The notes beneath the pieces were generated by a model. The model ran no database searches. It worked only from the letters and a program-made list of their open reading frames with translations, and had not been told where the DNA came from. From Archegozetes longisetosus (Eukaryota; Arthropoda; Arachnida; Sarcoptiformes; Trhypochthoniidae), in assembly GCA_018873245.2 (NCBI GenBank), contig JAEMBT020000002.1, positions 9,956,001 to 10,020,000 on the forward strand: DNA of 64,000 bases, in the 5' to 3' direction. The stretch's first letter is position 1. Every line of letters begins with the position of its first letter. Positions 1 through 11,869 of the stretch are shown one piece after another. Position numbers and translations under genes: made by a program.

Positions 1-1038
1 TGATTATTTCCAAATTGAATATTTTTCGATATTATAAAGATTCGGATCAAGTCATATATTTGATTATTTAAATTGATATATTCAAGTCAAAAAATCACAA
101 ATGTTATCTAAAGCGCAAATAAGTTGATTGAATTGGAAATATAGAAACTATGAGTGGTAAAGCCAGAAAATTCCGAGACGGGGTACACACACTATATTGA
201 TTACGAATAAATTAAAAATTTTCCGATTAAATTCTATTGTGTAATAGTTTTAAACTTTTGTTATAATCTATTTTACTTAATTTTGTAGTATTTATTAAAA
301 CAAATGAACGAAATTTCACATTGAAAAACATACAAATTTTTATGTAAAGTTAGATTGAGATTTGAGTTGGGAGCTTGAGTTGGAGGTGTCCAAGCGCCAG
401 AAGATCTATACTTAAAGTCATCAAATCTTGCTTTACTTGAACTTTTCTATGACTCCAAGTTTTGATAAATAATCATTTAAGCAAACTGATGGCAAAATTT
501 AAATTTCAATCGCTTGTTTCAACAAGCTATTTATTGAAATGTTTCATATAATTGGATTAAAAGTGAAGATAGAGGAGAATCAGTTTGTTGAATTTTGTGT
601 CAAGCTCTCAAAATTTGGCTTAAGTAAAGATTTTCAGACGCATACAAGTATTTTATTTGGTCTCTAATTATGTTACGATTACGATTAAATAAAATACTGA
701 TTATTTTCATATATAAATTAATAAATTAAATCGAAGCTTCTTCAAAGGCTATCTCCTATAAATTATGAGTTGAATTAAAGGCAATGGAAAGGTAGAAAAA
801 TCGTAATACTAATTATGATTACAAGAAATACACTGTGAGACATCTATCAATTATATTAAGTACTAATGCATTACTCAACCACGAGATATGATGTCGTAAA
901 AGTAATGTGTTTTCTATATTTTTGTTAACAATTCAGTTAAAAAACAATTGAATTCAATTTATTTATTTATCATATACGAAAATATAACTAATTTGGTCAT
1001 TAATTTGTATTTGAAGCTTAAGTTGTTTAATAAATAAA
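1..1038. other. AT-rich flank, no gene seen
   Basis: No open frame with recognisable protein content and no RNA gene is visible. The right end should contain the promoter and 5' UTR of the ZC3H15 gene, but I see no distinct core promoter element. Confidence 0.5.
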
Positions 1039-2499
1039 ATGCCGCCTAAAAAGAAAGCTCCAGAAACCAGCAAAAAAACCGAACAAAAGAAAAAAGAGAA
1101 AATTATTGAAGTATTTATTTCTTATTTTCTCTCATATACAGATATTTTACTCAAATTAACTCTATTTACTTGTAATCTACCCATAATTAGGACAAAACCT
1201 TTGGTCTCAAGAACAAAAAGGGAGCTAAGACGCAGAAGTTTATTCAACAAGTCCAACATCAAGTCAAACATGGAGGACAACAGAAGAAGGTCTGCATTTC
1301 TGTCAATTAGATTTCAATTAGTTTATATCATGTCACTAATTTCTTAGGTCGAGACACAACCCGCGGTTCAGAGTAAAAAAGAGGAAAAAAAGAAAGAGTT
1401 GGAAGAAATGAACCAAATCTTTAGACCAGTTACCACCCAGAAGGTTGAGAAAGGAGTTGATCCTAAATCTGTTTTGTGTGCTTTCTTCAAGTCTGGCCAA
1501 TGTACCAAAGGAGATAAGTGCAAGTTTTCACACGACCTAAGTCTCGATCGCAAGAGTGAGAAGAAGAGCTTCTATTATGACGAACGCAATGATGACAATA
1601 TGGAGAACTGGGATGAAGACAAACTTAAAGAGGTGGTTGCTAAAAAACATGGGGAAAGAGAGAAAAAATTGCCACCAACTGAAATCATTTGCAAGCATTT
1701 TATTGAAGGTTTCCGTCGCTTTTTTTATATTGAAACTTAAATCTACTTTATACTGACTTTTATACTAATTATATATTTAGTACTATTTGTCTGAGTTGCC
1801 AATCAATTTTAATAATAATTTGTGTCTTTACTCAAAAGCTCTGGAATCAAGCAAATACGGCTGGTTTTGGGAATGTCCGAACGGAGGCGATAAATGCCAT
1901 TATAGACACGCACTTCCGCCTGGATTCGTACTCAACAAAGATAAGAAAAAACAAGAAAAAAAGAGCGACATCACTATCGAAGAATTGGTTGAAATAGAAA
2001 GGGCAAAACTAGGATCCGATTTGACTAGAATTACATTAGAATCATTTTTAGAATGGAAGAAAAAAAGATCAGAGAAAAACAAGACAAAGACCAGAAAGAA
2101 AATGATAGGAAGAGAGCTGAATTCAAGGCTGGAAGAAACGTTGGATTAAGTGGTCGTGAAATGTTTACTTTCAATCCTGAATTAGCTAAAGATGAGGATA
2201 TGGAAGAGGGAGAGGCTGCTTTCGATAATATTCCACGAGAAGAAGAAGACGATGACCAACAAGTATATAAAGAGATTAATTTAGAAGCTTTAGCCAATGA
2301 GGCACAAGAAGCTGATGGTACGGGAACGCAGACCGTCAAACGAGAATTTTGTGTACCCACTGAAACCAATGAAGCCGTCGCTGCCGGAGGTGTTGACGAG
2401 ACTGTGGTCGAGAGCGCGCCCATCGATGAAGCCTTATTTGCAGAAGACGATTTAGATTTGATCGAAGATGAACTCAATACGTTGTCAATAGAAAAGTAA
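1039..2499 (+). CDS. ZC3H15: ZC3H15 / DFRP1 CCCH zinc-finger protein
   Basis: Four exons: 1039-1110, 1191-1289, 1348-1708 and 1839-2499, giving about 397 aa once one reading-frame slip is allowed for. The start follows the family N-terminus MPPKKKAP. Two CCCH fingers are visible: [19 protein letters not shown] in exon 3, and a second split across the exon 3/4 junction with [12 protein letters not shown]. The family blocks [14 protein letters not shown] and [11 protein letters not shown] follow, then an acidic tail ending DELNTLSIE, like the vertebrate ELNTL tail. Family knowledge: ZC3H15 (DFRP1) binds and stabilises the translation GTPase DRG1 in the cytoplasm. Oddity: the frame changes inside an A7 run at 2060-2066, where one more A (or a -1 slip) would restore WKKKKIREKQ. 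A sequencing error is the likeliest cause. The gene converges on chitin synthase, with stop codons 94 bp apart. Confidence 0.93.
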
Positions 2500-2512
2500 A
2501 TAAAATTTTATT
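2499..2512. terminator. Palindromic shared polyadenylation signal
   Basis: AATAAAATTTTATT is a perfect 14-bp palindrome, so it gives AATAAA on + (2499-2504, overlapping the last base of the ZC3H15 stop) and AATAAA on - (2512-2507, 82 bp past the chitin synthase stop). It lies between two convergent genes. That it serves both genes is inferred. Confidence 0.5.
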
Positions 2513-2593
2513 GAATTTTTAGAAAAGAAAATAATTTCAATTTTTTACAAATCAATGAATTATATATTAAATGATATTCTGTTTCGTTTCGAC

Positions 2594-5500
2594 TTATAAG
2601 TTATGACTTTGTCTTTTACTGACACTACTATTTAAACTAAGTCTCGAGCCCGGGCTATAAATATTTAAATTGATGCGTTGATCAGTCACATTGTCTTCAT
2701 CATCAGAATCTTGAATGAATGATCTGTTCGAAAGTCCGCCATTAGTGTCGTGTGAAGTTCGAGGCCTTTTTGAGTCCAAAGTCGAGCGATTCTTGTTTCT
2801 GACAAATTCGTTTTTGGCACCAAGTGTTTGCATACCTGGACGACTGTGTGGTTCTCCAGCCATTAATGTGTTTCTTCGTCTTTCGAGAGCCAGAAAATGT
2901 TCTTTACTTCTGATGCCTCCGAGTACTGGTGTTCCTGTAATACAATACAAATCCTATTGTATTTAGCTCGTAATAGCGTACACATGAATACCTTCTGCCA
3001 TATTATTTGAAATATTCATAAATCTCTTTCTGAAGGCCACGTCTAAAGTTCCGATTCTTCGTTGTTGCTGAAGCCGTTTCTCTAAATTGAATATAGTTTT
3101 TCTCTTCTCCACACGATTTCCATACTTTGAATCATCACTCTTGTCGTCTTCATCTATTCCTCTCAATCGTTGCAATTGTCGTGCTATTTGTACAGCATTC
3201 TTATCAATGAAGGCGTCGTCGTTTACGTCTTCAACCTTAGGCGAACACCACGAAAGCTCGACAGACGCTGAAAATGCATAATAATTTTCATTTAGTGTTT
3301 GTTCAAAATAATCTTTGTTTGCACTCTTTTTTATTAAACGTGTTCTATTTATGTCCTGCTTTACTGTTCGATTTCCGATACTAATGCTGAAGATCACACT
3401 CTGATTTAAGATTAGTTATGATTAGATAATACCGAATACGGTGTTTTACTTAATTTATGAGCATAATTAGTGTGTGCGATCAGCAATGAAATAGAAGTTT
3501 TGTAGTTTAGCAAAATATTACGCCCAAAGTTAGCTCGGTTTGCATAATTCAAATGAAAATCTCAGGTCCTGTTCTATTTATACAAGTTTTAAGTGAAAAT
3601 TAGTGTCAATTGAAGTTTGATCGCATTTCAACAGAAGCTATGATTTTGAGAAATTGAATGTTAAAGTGACAATTGTTATCGCGTGCTGCGGGGTCTCAAA
3701 TCGGCCTAAGATTGAAGCTAGAGACTGAATTGTATGAATTGAGATTGTTTCATAGTCCAAGGTAAAATAGACTTCTCAACTGAATGCTTGAAAAAATTTG
3801 GCATAATCTAATTAAGAGTATAAACTCTAGTCTTACCTAAAATATGAGAAAGTGTTCCAAATCGATGGAAAAGCATTCCTATGAATTGTATGACTAAAAT
3901 ACTACCAAAAAATATGACAAAAACCAAACCAATAGGTTCAAGTTCAAGGTATTCTTTATCGACAATATATTCATTAGTGTCTGGATTGATAGTAATATTC
4001 TCTCTGATGCCTAGAGGCCAATCGACGTGAAGTATCTCTTTATTGAGTTGAAGTAAGAATACAACTAAAACGAAGAGTGCGTTTAACATGAAAAATGCAA
4101 ACACCACTCGATTGCGGAGTTCTTTCAGTTCTGAAGCAACTCTTGCCTGATGTTCCTTATTCTGCTCGATTGGATACAAGTATTTACTTATTAAGTCTTT
4201 CCAAAATTGTATCTCTGATGGATGCAAATATGCCACTTCGCCGTTCTTCAAATCTTTGTCTTCAATCCAGTACGGGTTCAACAGATCGTCGCGTTCGTGC
4301 TTAGTATCCGATTCTTTCTCGTCTATATTCACTTCTGATGTCTCTGAACCAAATTCATCCTCTTCTTCATTTTCCGTCACAGTCGAAAGATTATCTGAAA
4401 ATCTTGCAGTTCTACCGATTGAAGTTCTTTTTGAGTGACCGCTTGGATCAATTCCTTTCTCTAAGGTGATCAGTTTCTGATTGATTGAATCTAATTGGTC
4501 TTGAATTTTGATCAAATGTAGCGCTTCTTCGTTAGGTTTTGGATAAGTGCAAAACATGCATTTGAACAGATTGGCCAAATTGAAAGTAATGCTTCCCTCT
4601 TCCTTCTTGTTATCTCCCATATTCAGAAATCCGAGCAAATTCTTTTTCTTCAACTCCTCCGCAGCTTTTTTCTCTTCTTCCAGTTCTTTTTTTGTCTTTT
4701 TCGTCTGAACTTCTCTCGTACCCCACGTGACAACATTCAAATTGATCAGTGAATAGATAATAAGTAATAAATACATGCACGGAATGCTTAAGAAATAAAG
4801 CAGAAGAGGTGCCAAGCAACCGATTTCTTGAGGATGAAGAAGACCTGCTATCAGAAAACTTCCAGTTAGTGAAATGAAAAATATAGCCGATGGAGAGCCG
4901 ATCCCGTCCTCAGTCATTTGAATAGCTTGACCGACAAATACAGCCATCATCAACAGACAATAGGCAGCACTAAGTATTTGCGCCACAAATATTTGAATCT
5001 CATTCTTGGCCACAAAACAAACCAAAATGAAACATAAAATTGGAATTATATTGAAGTAAAACGAATCCCAATTTGAAATACGAAAAGCTGCCACCATAGC
5101 TCCGACCAACATCAAGAATATAGTTCCGGGACCAAGAATTGTACCGATCATTAACATTCCTTGATATATGATATAAGGCAGTGAAATGTTATCGTTAACT
5201 TTTACGGTTCGCTTATAGTCTCCCAGTAGATCCATTATATTAGCCATTGTCGATGGTGCCCAGCGACGGCGTTGAGTGTAAAACTCTCCGAACCCTTCAG
5301 GACAATGGGTATAGGCATCGGATGCAGCTGAATATTCTACTCTATATCCTCGCTGTAATAATAATGTGCAGAGCCATCGATCTTCTCCCTGATCGTACTG
5401 CACATAATGAAGAGCTTCATCTGATTTAGTCGTATATCTACGCATCACATTGTCATCCATTAAGCCCTTTGCTCTGTATTGAAATCAAGATTTAGTTACA

Positions 5501-8500
5501 GAGCTTACATAAATCTATATCTTATATGAACTTATTATATTAAAAATTTTCTTCGGGTATAATACAGCATCAAACATTAAGTGAAAAGATTGGAAAAATC
5601 TTAGCTTTGTTTTTTAAATTTTGATAGTTTCAACACATACCTGAACAATGAAAAGCATCCAGGACTACACAATACACAGCCTATCATATGTTCTGTTGCT
5701 TTTTGAAGCCAATGGCCGATTGCGTATTCAAATTTTTGGTACCTATTCAACGAAAAATTTGATCAAATTGAAGTCAATCAGTTTCCATTAAGATGGAGCT
5801 ATACCAAGTCATGAAACCCGAGCCAACTGGATGAATCCGACCACAGGCAGCTCCTAAATTGCGATTCTTTTTCATCAGATCTACCAAAAGTTGTACTGCA
5901 TGTGGTCTGAAATTGATGTCTCCGTCTAACGTCAGTAAATATGTGTTTTCTGCCATAACTGCCTTTCTGTTCACATCTATAGGCAGTTCCATGAGTCGAT
6001 GTCCGAGTAAGTAATACATATACATCACCTTAAATATTAATTATATATCTTAATAAACTTTTTCTAACTTTCAAAGCTTTGTTTGGTGTACAGTTAAACT
6101 TGTCTAACTTAAACAAACAGTTGAATGATTTTTAAAATAATATAAAAAATAAGTCTTCATTTTTATGAATCCATTTAGTTCTTTCTAAAACCATTTAATT
6201 GCGCTTTAGAGTTAAACAAGTTATACTGTTTGGAGAGAAGGTTTGTATTTGAATACCTGACTCCATCGTTTACGATGTCTTATTTTTGATTTATCTTTTA
6301 AGTGTGCAATCAGTTTGTTCTGACCAGGCATTGCCCATTCAAGTCGACCACCATATGGTGTTGGATACTTTTTTGGTAGTTTCAATCGTATATTGCATTG
6401 ATGGACATTACTAGCAGCTGTATCAATTACTTCTACTAATTGCTTAACGAATCGGTTGACAACCATGTCATCATCATTTTCATCGCTCAATTCAAACGCG
6501 TCATCAAAGAAAATATGGACTAAAAACCAAATGATCGTTAGGAAAAGCAAAAGTGGATGATCACTAATTAGGTTTACCTTCAAATTCATAGTAGTCCGGG
6601 TCAACAATTCGAAGATATTTCTGAGCATTTCTGCGCGCGCTCTGGTCCTCATCCATTCTCATGACAGACTTAAGCATTTGAATCATTTCTTCAGCGGTCT
6701 CGTGCCACATTGTGGCACAGGCGTAAATGCGAACGATTTGATCTGAACTAAAAGTTGTTGGCTTTTTCTTATCGTCCATATGTTCTGATATGGTTTCATA
6801 ATGTTGTGACGGGTCCTGCATCGTGTTTCCCTCAGTGTCTAAATTAATGTCCTCGCTCTTGATCTCTTCTTCGTCGTCTCTTCTTCTGTTGAGAGCTATC
6901 GATTGATCGATAATTACTCCGCAATACATTGGATTAACAAAAAGTTTTTCAGTAGTTGCAAGTCTTTCACATTTTGGGGCCCAAATATGAATAGCGATCC
7001 AAGTCTGGGACAGGAGCCACGCTAACCACATGATTGCATGTACGTTAAAGAATGGTTCATCACGAATGAACGGCTCTTCATGACAGTACCAAAACAGATA
7101 CTTAGGTATAAAGAAATCAGAGATTTTGCATTTATTTTCAAAGTGGACTCCACAGAATCCAATCAGAGCTGAAATAGTAACCGGAACTGTAAGGCTTATC
7201 GGAAATGCAAAACTGAATCCCTGAATGCATATTTTGCAGGCAAACTTTGCTACCACGTAACAAATCCAAGTTGCAAATATCTGAACCACTATAAACCATA
7301 GCGGTATTGCTGATCTCGAGTTTATCTCAAATGTTTCGCCTTCAATGCCAATGAATTGGTCAGTGTTGGCAAACGTGATCAGATCTGATCGGTCCCTTTG
7401 TATAAGAATTTTATGTGACGCAAAGGACTCCTTAAATTTAGCGAATAAGCTTTTGACACTGCCATCAATTAAATAAAACGATAGAAGCATACAAATAAAT
7501 ATGAGTAACATTTTCCAAATGGAAATAAATATATAAGTGAAATATCGAGTTTTGTGCAGTTTGTTTTTTATTTGTGCTATTTTTCTAATTACTCCAATCG
7601 ATGAATTCTTGTCCACGTAGTTCTCCCACCAGCCAAGAGATACCAAAAAGCAGACAATTGGTATATATATCGCAACACTGTTTTTCTCTTCTTTGGCCAC
7701 AATCGGCCAAATGACAAATCCAGCAAATTGTACGATCACAGAAATAAAGTCGAGTATTGTCTTGAATACTCGTTTAGTTTCTCCCGAATGTCTTGATAGC
7801 ATTCCAAGAAATCCAGGCACAAAACACAAACAATTTGTAAGCATTGCACCTTTCACTACATCCAGAGACGGCAATATAATGAAAACAAGAGCTACCAATC
7901 CTATTGTATGCAGTGTTTCCATTATAAACACCTATATTATAATTTATTTCAACACTTTATTCGCCAAAATACTAACCATTTTTATTCACATAAAATCATT
8001 CAATAAGTCCTCTGCACTTTTCATAACTATTCTACAACTCAAATAATAAATGTCCACAATGTGTGACTGACTGACAGCTATTTCCGAATAAGTAAATTAC
8101 TTATTGTTAATTCACCCAAAGGTGCTTTTATTATAACTTTTTGTCAGTTTCAAACTTTTAGCTAACTTTCAAAATGTTAACGTTCTCTTATACTATATCT
8201 TCAAATGTCTACAGAATAGGCTACATGATTATGAAAAGTGCAGGTCTTATATTGAAAGCTTGAGTTCAACATGAACTTACAGTTATGAATGTGGCTTTGT
8301 TTGGAACTCTATAAGATTTGAATGTACAAATCCGAGTACTTCTAAATAAGGTCATGATTTCTGGCACTATAAGAATCAAGAATAAGCTCCAAATCCAAAC
8401 GATTCTTTCCGGATCGTCGTGTTGAAACACCGCAAAATACTTTTTATCTCTTTCCAAACCTGGTATTCCATGATTACAAACTGAAACCGTTCGGTTCGGT

Positions 8501-8918
8501 CTTATAATTGAAGTCATGAATAATACGATGCCTTTTGATAGTACAGCACATGATAAGACCAAAAAAAATGTTATAATATATGTTATGACTTTAAGAAATT
8601 TGAGTATTATTTCAATCCATTTAGAGCTTAACGTTTCGTCTTCATCGTCGCTTGGAGTGACGACAAATACATCCCATCCTTTAGTTTGCTCACTAATGCT
8701 TCTAAAAGTCGTGTTTGATAATTGAGGAAATCGTTATTCTCATAATTTAGTCTATTTTTAATTACATCTAATCTTTACCTGTTGTAGATGTCTGTTTGAT
8801 GAAATGGAGTTTTTTCATTAGCTTCGTCATCAAAGTTTTCTGCATCATCAAAGTTGTCATCTCCTCTGTTATATTCAGTATCGTAAATACCCCGCGACAG
8901 TTGAACCACTGGTGGCAT
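2594..8918 (-). CDS. kkv: Chitin synthase, class 1 (kkv-like)
   Basis: Nine exons on the minus strand: 8918-8779, 8701-8281, 7931-6578, 6519-6257, 6028-5805, 5742-5641, 5473-3837, 3267-2992 and 2934-2594. All phases match, giving 1585 aa, the usual length for arthropod CHS. A TAA lies in frame five codons before the ATG. The enzyme polymerises UDP-GlcNAc into chitin at the plasma membrane. Order of parts: N-terminal membrane cluster (about 150-480), CATMWHE (about 592), LDGDI (about 760), GEDRW (864-868), QRRRW (902-906), five closely spaced membrane helices, WGTRE (1085-1089), a lysine/glutamate-rich coiled coil, then two more membrane segments. The last two exons carry the conserved tail with RLRGID, GTLDVAF and GTPVLGG. 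The coiled coil after WGTRE favours the cuticular CHS1 class over gut CHS2. One MITE sits in intron 4. Confidence 0.95.
6091..6228. mobile_element. MITE copy A, in chitin synthase intron 4
   Basis: A 138-bp element with inverted ends: left CAGTTAAACTTGTCTAACTT, right end complementary (GAGTTAAACAAGTTATACTG). It is preceded by TA and fills most of the 228-bp intron 6029-6256. It has the same end sequence and the same inner ATTTAATTGC block as four other copies in the window. It has no coding capacity. Confidence 0.75.
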
Positions 8919-11869
8919 CTCCAAAGATTTCTCTTATTCTTCAAGATTTAAACTTTCACTTTCCTTCTGATGCTCTAAAAACCAAAGTATTATTTGATTC
9001 TAAACGTTTCTCGTGACATATCAGTTCAAATGATTGAAAGAAGAATCAATTAGAAGAATATTTTTGCAAAACCGAAAAACCATTAAGATTTGTGCACCTA
9101 ATAGTTACTCAGTTATCATCATTTGTTCTAATGGACAATCACTAGAATGCAAATAATTGTAGTGAATCCCCAATTAAGGCTAGAATATAATGGTAAGAGT
9201 CGTAGGTGGCGAACGTGGTCCCCTAACCCAGATATCTATACCTAACTAAAGATTAAGATTCAAATACATAATATACTCTCATTTCACGACTCGGAAACGC
9301 CTTTTACTAAACTATTTGCCTCGTTGTATAGTTTTGTATAACAAACAATTAATCCTTGAAAATTCAGAAGTACCAATCTAGAAAATAATTCTTATTGAGT
9401 GTAGAGGTGACAATGCGTAAATTCAATGCACTATCAGATTTTTTAGCGATCATTGGCAGAGCTAGCTTTCTATCTGCTCCTATTCAAATACACCTGTACT
9501 GAATGCTAGCATATCTGAAAGCTTATTCTTATGTTCGAATTGATTTATAAGTTGTATAAGATTAAACTTTTCAAGGAGAACATCATTTGATGCAGAAGTT
9601 CTGGCCTTAGTGAACGCATTTTTTAACAATACTTTTATTACGCTTAATTAGATCAATTGCTGAACAATGAAATTTTGCTTCTAAAGCCTTAAACTTGTAG
9701 AATTATTTTTCCAAATTGTTTGATTTCTATTTTTTATTAGTAAATATTGAGATTCCAACTCAAACTGGAATGTGAGCAGACCATAAATGTCCGAAATGAA
9801 ACTATGCACAGCAAAGCACTGAACTACTCTGAGCACTGAGTTACGAGTCATGATCGCACTCATGCTAATCAAGCGTTTCCACTATCTTACTCTTAAGTCT
9901 AATAAAATATTTAATATACTTGTAATTGAATTGTATTGAGACTTACCAGAATATTGCCAATTTGTTAATATTCAAAAATATGTGAAGAACATATCGAAAA
10001 TATTTATATTTAGCGAAACAAAGTTCAGCAAAAAATATATAAGTCATAAACTTTAAAATGATATAAACAGTTACTTGAAGTTTGTAGAACTGCTTTCGAA
10101 ACTGGTTTTGTGTTCACACTATGCATACTCACAATAATCGACTTAAGATAGGAGACAACCGCCGAATTGACCCACTTTTCACAGTCTTTGAATTTAACTC
10201 ATATCTTATTATTAATATCGATATCAATAGCAAGACTTACGATCACAATCAATTGCTATATGTAAATTTGCGCCAAATTACAATAAATTTGTTGTAAGAT
10301 GCTTTTCAACCGTAAATAATGAACACGTGATTATATGAAGAAACAATTTATTTGACAACTTTTTAAAGCTTACATTAGTTTTTATAGAATAAGCTTGAGC
10401 TGATCAATTAGCAGTTTAGTAACAAGAATACGCATTTGCTTTACATAAAAACTATGCAAGTTTTTCTTACATTCGTAAAGAAAAACCTGTTTTGTCAGTT
10501 TACGATAATAGCGCGCAAGTACTTCTACTTCAAACTTCTTCAATAATTGCTACCAAATTCTGATTCTTTTCGGTTTGTCGACTTTGGGCTTGCCATTCCG
10601 AACCTGAGTTCCTTTCGATCAATGCCTTATAGTATATTAGCAGCTAATACTCATTCCTTATTCAATATCGCCTTCCAATAGATCCATTAAACCTATAATA
10701 ATCATATTATTGAATTGCATTTTATTTCTAGTTATAGAACAATCTATCCACTAATCGATGTAAATTTCATAACAGTTAAAAGTGATAAAAAACTACTGTT
10801 TCCTTTTCACTCAAATCCGTTTGCAATTAAATTGGGTTTTCGCTTGTTCACGCTTAGCTTTTATTTTGCTAATAATAAACAGACAGTTATTACTGTAATT
10901 CAACTTCATATTAAGATATTATCATTGCTTCTACTCGATCCCTTATTCTATTGAGTTAATTATGTGAATTGAATTTGATTGATTATTCTTATGATATTAG
11001 TTGATGAGAATGAGCTCTAAATGGTTTTCAGCTACTCGTCCAATTATTCTGTCTTTAAGTCTATACTGATTTAAAATGCAATTATTTGAACTCATATTTT
11101 TAACTCATGCGTAATCCAAATGAATAAATCTAAAAAATTCAATCTCAGGCTAATGTTTAAATTTGGTTGATTTAATAAGAATTTAATAAATATAAGTCTA
11201 AAATGTTAAAGCTTTTAAACTGGAGCTTAAAGTTGTAAATGTAATATAAATAATAATTATAGCATTTTTGATAAGCATTAAAGCGATTGATGCTATTAAG
11301 TAGCCTTATCCTTAATCAAGGCTCAATCTCTATGTTTGGGGTCTTTGCCCTTTCGCCCCATTCATCAAAACGGATGTAAAGCTGCTTTAAACACTCCAAA
11401 CTACTAAATTACTCAATCATTCCAGTAACAATCGCAAAATCAATTAATTTCTAATTTCAAGTTTCATTTGAAAACTAACTGAATGTGAACAAATATTGAA
11501 ATTATTGTTAAGTAAGAGTGTATTTCATTTAAAGGAGACATCATTTAAGGAAAACATAATTTATTTTTGACGTTATTGTGCGCTTCAATAATGGAGGAAA
11601 ACAATTGATTCAATCATTTTCTCATTTTTATTAAGATAAATCATTTATTTTTCATTACCCAACTAAAGCAAAGGTAATTTTAAATCTATTTTCTTTTATT
11701 CTTATTTATTACAATTGATTGTTTTGCTATTTTTGTCCTTAATCCACAGTTTCGGTGCTCTTTTGCAATATCTATGAATTCATAGTAAAACAAGTCTTCA
11801 TTCAATTCGTTTTATCTCAATCTAAGCGATAATTCAATTGATAAATAATAGAATCCAATCAGCTGAATC
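8919..11869. other. Divergent intergenic region
   Basis: About 3 kb between the chitin synthase start (-) and the spinophilin start (+). It must hold both promoters and 5' UTRs. A possible 3' splice site ends at 11747 (ATCCACAG), so a noncoding first exon for spinophilin is possible. No protein-coding ORF is convincing. Confidence 0.4.

Noticed and set aside
2060-2066. Programmed -1 ribosomal frameshift in ZC3H15
   Set aside because: The heptamer phase does not fit the X XXY YYZ rule (the base before the AAA AAA codons is G), and frameshifting is not known in this family. A homopolymer error is simpler.
2594-3397. A separate unknown minus-strand gene
   Set aside because: RLRGID, GTLDVAF and GTPVLGG are the chitin synthase tail, and phases join it to the exon ending at 3837.
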